Shown piece after piece: positions 24,162 to 29,792 of a stretch of 29,792 nt of DNA. How positions within the stretch are numbered: position 1 is the stretch's first letter; every line of letters starts with the position of its first letter. A program made the translations under genes and the position numbers. The notes below the pieces were generated by a model that was not told the origin of the DNA, did not search any database, and was given only the letters and a program-made list of their open reading frames with translations. Origin of the DNA: Flavobacterium psychrophilum (GTDB lineage: Bacteria > Bacteroidota > Bacteroidia > Flavobacteriales > Flavobacteriaceae); NCBI GenBank assembly GCA_945861915.1, contig CAMAWK010000009.1, positions 1-29,792 on the forward strand, in the 5' to 3' direction.

Positions 24162-25673
24162 ATGAAAAAACAAAATTTTACAAACAGAATTAAACACCTT
24201 TTTTTTATTCCTTTTTTTGTCTTATTTTCAGTTAATGTCTATACTCAGTCAAATCTAATTCTAAATGCTGACTTTGAAAATGGTTCTTCATCTTGGACTT
24301 TAGGAACTGGAACAACAAGAGTGGCAACGGATTTTAAATCTGGAAGTTATGCAATTTCAGCTACTTCCAATAGTGGTGCTGAACAAACCATTACAGGCTT
24401 AACGCCAAATACTACTTATTTACTTACAGGATGGTTAAAATCGAATAACAACAAATCGGTGAATCTTGGTGTTAAAAAATACGGAGGAAATCAATTAACC
24501 TCTCAAACAGCTTCCTCTGTCTACACACAGTTATCCGTTAAGTTCACAACAGGACCCGTAAGTACAAGTGCTATCATTTATGTATTCAATCCATTAAACA
24601 GTAATACAACCATGTGGGCCGATGATTTATCATTAACTTCAACTACCGAAACTCCATACACTTTGGTTTGGTCGGATGAGTTTAATGGAACTGGAGCTGT
24701 TAATTCCTCCAACTGGACTTTCGAAAATGGTTTTGTTAGAAATGAAGAATTGCAATGGTACCAATCGGCTAACACAATCCAACAAGATGGAAATTTAGTC
24801 ATTGAAGGAAGAAAAGAAAATCAGTTCAATTCAAGATTAAACCCAAATTATATTGAAGGTTCAACCAATTGGAAAACATCTCGCCAATACATCAATTACA
24901 CCTCATCAAGTATAAAAACTGTTGGAAAACAATCTTGGTTGTACGGACGATTTGAAATTAGAGCTAAAATAACAAATCTAACAGGTACTTGGCCTGCTAT
25001 TTGGACTTTAGGGAACAGTTGCGAATGGCCTTCCAATGGCGAAGTAGATATTATGGAAAATTATGGAGGGAATGTTTTGGCTAATTTTGCTTGGGGAACT
25101 AACACCCGATGGACTGCAAAATGGGATAGTGCAAAACTGAATACAATCAATACTTTTGTCAGTAAAGATCCGGATTGGCTTTCTAAATTTCATATTTGGA
25201 CATTGGATTGGAATGAAAATCGAATGAGTATTTATCTAGATGATATGTTGCTAAACGAAGTCGATTTGAACACTACACTTAATGGAACGGCAAATTGCTC
25301 TGGACAAAATCCGTTTAAACAGAAACAATATTTGTTGTTAAATTTGGCTTTAGGAGCTGCAGGAGGGAGTGTCAATAATCTTACTTTCCCAACACAATAT
25401 CTTGTAGATTATGTAAGAGTTTACCAAATAAACAACTTATTAGCTATAAATGAAGTTCAGAAAAAGGAATTAGTTAGAGTATACCCAAACCCCTTTAAAA
25501 ACAAATTAAATATTGACTGTGAAAACAGCAATCCAAATTTCAAATTATTTGATGTTAGTGGTAAAACTTTATTAAAAGGAAGTGGCTCAAAAATAGATTT
25601 AAATGAGTTAAAAAAAGGCTTGTATTTTATTAAAGTAGATAATTTTGAGCCAATCAAAATTGTCAAAGACTAA
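24162..25673 (+). CDS. Secreted GH16 glycoside hydrolase with N-terminal CBM and T9SS tail
   Basis: The 503-residue protein has a signal peptide (about 1-29, ending near 'SVNVYTQ'). Residues about 31-160 form a jelly-roll carbohydrate-binding region of CBM4/9/22 type ('NLILNADFENGSSSWTLG', 'TGLTPNTTYLLTGWLKS', 'MWADDLSLTS'). The GH16 catalytic domain (about 167-422) has 'LVWSDEFNG', 'NEELQWYQSANTIQQDGNLVIEGRKE' and the catalytic motif EVDIME (nucleophile Glu294, Asp296, acid/base Glu299). It most resembles laminarinase-like GH16 enzymes that cut beta-1,3-glucan; other beta-glucans or galactans cannot be excluded. Residues about 437-503 ('RVYPNPFKNKLNI...LKKGLYFIKV...KIVKD') are a type IX secretion type A sorting domain, so the enzyme is exported across the outer membrane. 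TATTTTTG at 24104-24111 is a -7 box candidate. Confidence 0.92.
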   Translation: MKKQNFTNRIKHLFFIPFFVLFSVNVYTQSNLILNADFENGSSSWTLGTGTTRVATDFKSGSYAISATSNSGAEQTITGLTPNTTYLLTGWLKSNNNKSVNLGVKKYGGNQLTSQTASSVYTQLSVKFTTGPVSTSAIIYVFNPLNSNTTMWADDLSLTSTTETPYTLVWSDEFNGTGAVNSSNWTFENGFVRNEELQWYQSANTIQQDGNLVIEGRKENQFNSRLNPNYIEGSTNWKTSRQYINYTSSSIKTVGKQSWLYGRFEIRAKITNLTGTWPAIWTLGNSCEWPSNGEVDIMENYGGNVLANFAWGTNTRWTAKWDSAKLNTINTFVSKDPDWLSKFHIWTLDWNENRMSIYLDDMLLNEVDLNTTLNGTANCSGQNPFKQKQYLLLNLALGAAGGSVNNLTFPTQYLVDYVRVYQINNLLAINEVQKKELVRVYPNPFKNKLNIDCENSNPNFKLFDVSGKTLLKGSGSKIDLNELKKGLYFIKVDNFEPIKIVKD

Positions 25674-25895
25674 TCCTGAATTTTTTTTAGAATTTCTCAA
25701 ATTGGTCTAATATTAAGCCTGAATTGCCTTTAAAACAAAGAAACGACTTATTTACACCCGCTAAATGACATATTTATACCCTCTTTTTGTTTGTGTATAT
25801 ATTTATCTTTGAAACCTATGCTTTATTTATTGTAACAACAATTATTAATAGGCATTTAAAAAATTAAATTAACACACTAAATACAAACCATAATT

Positions 25896-27584
25896 ATGAA
25901 CAAAAAAGTACATTTCGCAACCATTCTTTTATTATTTTTTGGGTTTTTAGCAACCGCACAAACGATTGTTTGGACAGGTGCTGCCTCTGATAATAACTTT
26001 TTTACCGAGGGTAATTGGAAAGACTCTATTACTAATGTCATTCCTACTGCTGGTTCTATCAATCCAGCCACAAACATTAATTTAGTTTTACAAATTAATA
26101 GTTCAGCAACTACGATTACAGCTGCTGGAATTATTCAAATTGGTACTGGTAGCTTAGCAGTAGGTTCCGCGGATTTAACTGCACAAGGATTTTCAGGGGG
26201 TAGTGTAACAATTAATGATGGCGGATATGTTAGTTTGAGTAATGGAACTCCATTAGCCAATTCGGTTCAAGTTAATTTTACTTCTGGAATTGGATGGGTA
26301 AAAACGACTAGTTATGATGCAAGTGCTATTTCTACTAACAATCTAAGCCAATTAAAAGTAAATGGTAGTGCTGCTATCTATCAAACTAATTTGCGTTTAG
26401 ATCATTACTATCTAACAGGATGTGTGATTAGAGCAAACTTAGCTTCAGCAACACCTTTGACAATCTATGACGGTATCAATAAATTAGGGAATTCAGCTGG
26501 TATTACTGTAAACACGATACATATTGGTAATGCTATTGCAGGATCTATGAATAACAAAATTAAATCTTTTGTTTTGAAAAAAGGGTTCATGGCTACATTA
26601 GCTATTAATGAAGATGGAACAGGTAAGAGTAAAAACTACATCGCTTCTGAAGCAGACTTAACCGTTAATACATTAGATGTAGCTTTACGAAATTCTATAT
26701 CATTTATCCGAGTGATGCCATGGAATTGGGTTACTAAAAAAGGGAGAACAGATTATGAAACTGATTTAAACTCGACTTGGGTTTATAAATGGGGTAATAG
26801 TCAAAGTACAACATTAGATTGGGAGTATGTTCCAATGCAGTGGGGAAATTTAGCTAGTATTCCTCCTTCTGCATCTGTTATAAATAATTATGTTAATAAA
26901 TATAACAGTACTCATCTTTTGACGTTTAATGAACCCGATTCTTGCGACGGACAATCTGGGCAATATCCTGGTGGACCAACCGTAAATAAATTATGTAATC
27001 CAGATGTTTCCGTAAAACATTACAAGGAATTATTGAAAACAGGAATGAGAATGGTATCGCCAGCTACAAGAGAAGGAGGTTATCGCACCACCGATTGGCT
27101 TTATGAGTTCATTGCTAAAGCTAAAGCTCAAGATCTTAGGATTGATGCAATTGCTGTACACTGGTACGATTGGGGCAGTAATCCTGTTGGGACTCCTAAT
27201 GCTTCAGCTGCTGCAATATTCGCTCGTTTTCAAGATTATATCATAGATCTTGAAAATGCATTTAATTTACCCATTTGGATCACTGAGTTTAATGCTAATC
27301 CTGCTAGATCAAATGCAACAAATGCTGCATTTATGGCATTAGCATTGCCTTGGCTTGAAGGTCGAAGTTCTGTAGAACGCTACGCCTGGTTTCCTTACAA
27401 TGTTGGAACTCACTATTATGGCTGGGATGAAGCTCTTAACAACGGCGAAGGTGGACAAACTAACACTACGCCTACTGCAGTTGGTACTCAGTTTGGGAAT
27501 CAGGTTTCTACACCATCTATACCTGAAACAACTGTTAATGCAGCTAATAATTTAACTTTGACTACTTGTACAAATTGTAACTAG
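25896..27584 (+). CDS. Secreted GH128-like glycoside hydrolase, short paralog
   Basis: The 562-residue protein has a signal peptide (1-21, 'GFLATAQ'). Residues about 24-270 form a module I do not recognise ('IVWTGAASDNNFFTEGNW' at its start, beta-rich with Gly/Ser/Thr). The catalytic part (about 275-530) matches the GH128 (glycosyl hydrolase catalytic core, Asl1-like) family of beta-1,3-glucanases: 'RVMPWNWVTKKG', 'LLTFNEPDSCDGQSG' with putative acid/base Glu346, 'IAVHWYDWG', and 'LPIWITEFNANPAR' with putative nucleophile Glu464. The protein stops at 'TTCTNCN' in the linker where its neighbour continues into a binding domain, so it has no recognisable C-terminal secretion signal. TATCTTTG at 25804-25811 is a possible -7 box. 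Confidence 0.87.
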   Translation: MNKKVHFATILLLFFGFLATAQTIVWTGAASDNNFFTEGNWKDSITNVIPTAGSINPATNINLVLQINSSATTITAAGIIQIGTGSLAVGSADLTAQGFSGGSVTINDGGYVSLSNGTPLANSVQVNFTSGIGWVKTTSYDASAISTNNLSQLKVNGSAAIYQTNLRLDHYYLTGCVIRANLASATPLTIYDGINKLGNSAGITVNTIHIGNAIAGSMNNKIKSFVLKKGFMATLAINEDGTGKSKNYIASEADLTVNTLDVALRNSISFIRVMPWNWVTKKGRTDYETDLNSTWVYKWGNSQSTTLDWEYVPMQWGNLASIPPSASVINNYVNKYNSTHLLTFNEPDSCDGQSGQYPGGPTVNKLCNPDVSVKHYKELLKTGMRMVSPATREGGYRTTDWLYEFIAKAKAQDLRIDAIAVHWYDWGSNPVGTPNASAAAIFARFQDYIIDLENAFNLPIWITEFNANPARSNATNAAFMALALPWLEGRSSVERYAWFPYNVGTHYYGWDEALNNGEGGQTNTTPTAVGTQFGNQVSTPSIPETTVNAANNLTLTTCTNCN

Positions 27585-27604
27585 TAATCATACGAATTCA
27601 TCTT

Positions 27605-27653
27605 AGTAAAGTATTTTTTTTTAGAAACATTTTCTAAAAAAAAATACTTTACT
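27605..27653. terminator. Perfect 23-bp-arm hairpin between the two GH128-like genes
   Basis: Positions 27605-27627 are an exact reverse complement of 27631-27653, with a 3-base CAT loop. The arms contain nine Ts (left) and nine As (right). It lies 20 bp after the stop of the first GH128-like gene and 92 bp before the second. As an RNA it is a strong hairpin and is best read as a terminator or attenuator. A classical T tract after the stem is missing on the + strand, so it may instead act in mRNA stabilisation. Confidence 0.7.
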
Positions 27654-27745
27654 TGTAAAAAAAAGGTAGTAAAAACAAAAATTGTAGTGGTAAAAATCTA
27701 TCCTATCTACTTTTACGTAAATTATAAATATCAAAAACCTATAAA

Positions 27746-29792
27746 ATGAACAAATTATCACAACTTATACCATTTGTATTTTTAATCATCGGTATAAACA
27801 CCAATGCTCAAGATATAGTTTGGACAGGCAGTGCTGCAAACAACGATTTTTTTGACGAAGGAAACTGGAGAAATTCAGTAACCGATGTTGCGCCTAGTAC
27901 TGGGTCAATCGAACCAAATTTAGCAATAAATTTACCATTAAAAATCAACAACGTAGCAAATACAATTACTGCAAACGGAATAATTGCTTTAGGCACAGGA
28001 AGTCTAACAATTGATTTTGCAAACCTTACCGCCACATCTTTTTCTGGAGGAAATGTTTCTGCAAATGAAGGAGCCTACATTGAATTAAGTGGCAGTTCAC
28101 CTTTAGCAAACTCGGTTACTATAAATTTTACATCTGGTCTTTCTTGGGTTAAAACCTTAAATAATTCAGCAAGGACTATATCAATTGCGAGTTTGCCACG
28201 CTTTAAAGTAAATGGTGCTAATTCAGTTTACAAAACCAATTTACGTTTGGACAATTACTACCTTAAAGGATGTTTAATTAGACCTAATTTAGATTCTACA
28301 ACACCACTTACTGTATATGACGGAGAAAACAAACAAGGAGACTCAGCACTCATTACAGTAAATACCATTCACAGTGGCGATTTAATTGCTAATTCTATGA
28401 ATAATAAAATTGAATCCTTTTTACTAAAAAAAGGATTTATGGTTACCATTGCAGACGAAGCAGATGGAACAGGAAGTAGCAAAAATTACATAGCGTCTGA
28501 AAGTGATTTGTTAATCAATTCCTTTCCTAAATTACTACAAAATTCCATCTCTTTTATACGAGTTTTGCCATGGAATTGGGTAACAAAAAAGGGAGTAAAC
28601 GATGTTAGTGACATAATCTATAATGCATCATGGCGTTATCAATGGAATCATACTGAATCGTCTACGACAAGTTGGGAATTTGCTCCTATGTCTTGGGGTC
28701 ATGGAACGACAACCGATAGTGGTATTGCAGGTTTTATAGGTAAATATGGTAGCCCATACATTATGTCTTTTAACGAACCCGATGATTGTGGAGGACAATC
28801 AGGACAATATGGATTTCCTGGATCTCCGAAATTATGCGATGTAGATGAAGCAGTGAAATTACATAAAAACTTTATGAAAACAGGAATGCGTATTGTTTCT
28901 CCTGGATGCCGAGAAGAGGGGCCTAAAAGTGGTCAATGGCTTAATCAATTTTTTGATAAAGCAAAAGCCCAGAATGTTAGAATAGATGTCATTGCTGTAC
29001 ATTGGTATGATTGGGGCAGTAATCCAACTGTTAATACTAACCCAACTGCTCAACAAGTTTTTGATCGTTTTAAACTATATCTAACCACTGTTCATAATTT
29101 GTATGGACTGCCTATTTGGATTACTGAATTCAATGCCAATCCAGCAAGATCTCAAGCAGTAAATGCAGGATTTTTAGCTTTAGCCTTACCTTATTTAGAA
29201 AGTCTTGAATATATAGAAAGATATTGTTGGTTTCCCTTTAACTCGGGTACTCATTTTTCCGGATTTGTCGATGCAACACCATCAAGAGATAGATATGAAC
29301 TAGATGAAATACCTAGTTTAGTGGGCACTATTTATAAAAACATTAATAATACGACACCAACTGACTCTACACCATCAGTTCCTGAACCAACAGTTGATGC
29401 AAATAATAATTTGAATTTATTAACGTACCCAAATATTGCTTTAAACAAAACCGCTACGGCTAATTCATCGTTTTCAATAGACAATTTACCTGCAAAAGCA
29501 GTTGATGGTAGTACAACCTCAACCCAGTGGGTAGCCAATATTGGAGATACAAATGGTAATAACTACTCTCCTTTACCCGCTTGGATTGAAGTTGATTTAC
29601 AAGGAAATTATACTATTGATAGTTTTAGAATTATTGAATCTTCAAGAGCAGTGAAAGACTTTAAGTTTGAAGTTTGGGATGGTAGCTTAAACTCAGGTGC
29701 TGGAGGATGGAGTACTGCTTTAAATGTAATAGGAAATCCTAGTAGCCCATTAACAACTTTCAAGAATATTACTCCTGTTACCACTACAAAAG
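27746..29792 (+). CDS. GH128-like glycoside hydrolase with CBM32-like domain, 3' end outside window
   Basis: The frame opens at the ATG at 27746 and has no stop before the window end (682 residues visible). A signal peptide (1-22, 'GINTNAQ') is followed by the same unrecognised N-terminal module as in the upstream paralog ('IVWTGSAANNDFFDEGNW') to about residue 265. The catalytic part resembles GH128: 'RVLPWNWVTKKG', 'IMSFNEPDDCGGQSGQ' (putative acid/base Glu344), 'IAVHWYDWG' and 'LPIWITEFNANPAR' (putative nucleophile Glu461). After a 'TPSVPEPTVDANNNLN' linker an F5/8 type C (CBM32-like) domain begins near residue 560: 'NIALNKTATANSSFSIDNLP', 'AKAVDGSTTSTQWVAN', 'PAWIEVDLQGNYTIDSFRI'. A T9SS sorting tail would be expected beyond the window. 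Likely role: surface or secreted beta-1,3-glucanase. Confidence 0.87.
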   Translation, partial: MNKLSQLIPFVFLIIGINTNAQDIVWTGSAANNDFFDEGNWRNSVTDVAPSTGSIEPNLAINLPLKINNVANTITANGIIALGTGSLTIDFANLTATSFSGGNVSANEGAYIELSGSSPLANSVTINFTSGLSWVKTLNNSARTISIASLPRFKVNGANSVYKTNLRLDNYYLKGCLIRPNLDSTTPLTVYDGENKQGDSALITVNTIHSGDLIANSMNNKIESFLLKKGFMVTIADEADGTGSSKNYIASESDLLINSFPKLLQNSISFIRVLPWNWVTKKGVNDVSDIIYNASWRYQWNHTESSTTSWEFAPMSWGHGTTTDSGIAGFIGKYGSPYIMSFNEPDDCGGQSGQYGFPGSPKLCDVDEAVKLHKNFMKTGMRIVSPGCREEGPKSGQWLNQFFDKAKAQNVRIDVIAVHWYDWGSNPTVNTNPTAQQVFDRFKLYLTTVHNLYGLPIWITEFNANPARSQAVNAGFLALALPYLESLEYIERYCWFPFNSGTHFSGFVDATPSRDRYELDEIPSLVGTIYKNINNTTPTDSTPSVPEPTVDANNNLNLLTYPNIALNKTATANSSFSIDNLPAKAVDGSTTSTQWVANIGDTNGNNYSPLPAWIEVDLQGNYTIDSFRIIESSRAVKDFKFEVWDGSLNSGAGGWSTALNVIGNPSSPLTTFKNITPVTTTK

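Noticed and set aside
1..29792. CRISPR arrays, tRNA/rRNA genes, transposases, integrases, restriction or toxin-antitoxin systems
   Set aside because: Nothing in the window showed regularly spaced repeats, RNA-gene cores or the corresponding protein motifs.

Overview
The window reads as chromosomal DNA of a Bacteroidetes bacterium, most likely a flavobacterium (Flavobacterium or a close relative). The evidence is the AT-rich composition, gene starts without strong Shine-Dalgarno sequences, promoter boxes of the TTG-N19-TAnnTTTG type (3957-3987 and 19935-19964), a type IX secretion C-terminal sorting domain, Bacteroidetes-style lipoprotein signals, and the gene content. This is inferred from pattern recognition only; no search was run.

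Layout. (1) 1-210: the 3' end of tsf (EF-Ts), closed by a strong terminator. (2) About 271-2550: an accessory patch between core genes. It holds a small secreted TonB-C-domain protein inside a cassette-like unit with complementary ends (492-930), a foldable attC-like tract (918-1051), a 92% identical fragment of the 3' end of the neighbouring permease gene (1141-1303), and an orphan lipoprotein (1596-2417). (3) 2597-3847 (-): a MacB/FtsX-type ABC permease, divergent from purH. (4) 4010-11244 (+): purH, then the rod-shape (elongasome) cluster mreB-mreC-mreD-mrdA(PBP2)-rodA, with overlapping genes from mreC to mrdA. (5) 11276-19830 (-): mfd with a small lipoprotein overlapping its start, a secreted M1 metallopeptidase, a subtilisin-like lipoprotein protease and a metallo-beta-lactamase-fold hydrolase. 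(6) 19996-24035 (+): an iron-sulfur assembly operon made of a SufA/IscA-type protein and sufB, sufC and sufD. (7) 24162 to the end (+): a beta-1,3-glucan-type glycoside hydrolase cluster, with a GH16 enzyme carrying an N-terminal carbohydrate-binding region and a T9SS tail, followed by two tandem paralogous GH128-like enzymes. The second paralog gains a CBM32-like (F5/8 type C) domain and runs off the window end.

How the genes work together. The mre/mrd/rod genes build the lateral cell wall: MreB filaments, MreC/MreD scaffold, PBP2 transpeptidase and RodA glycosyltransferase. The Suf genes form the SufBCD scaffold with an A-type carrier, but the cysteine desulfurase (sufS) and sufE that often accompany them are not seen before the glycoside hydrolases begin. 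The GH16/GH128 set is consistent with extracellular breakdown of laminarin-like or fungal beta-1,3-glucan.

The least ordinary parts are the accessory patch at 271-2550, the elaborate intergenic hairpins inside the mre and suf operons, a perfect 23-bp-arm palindrome at 27605-27653, and the shared N-terminal module of the two GH128-like proteins, which I cannot assign to a family. No tRNA, rRNA, CRISPR array, transposase or integrase gene was recognised.
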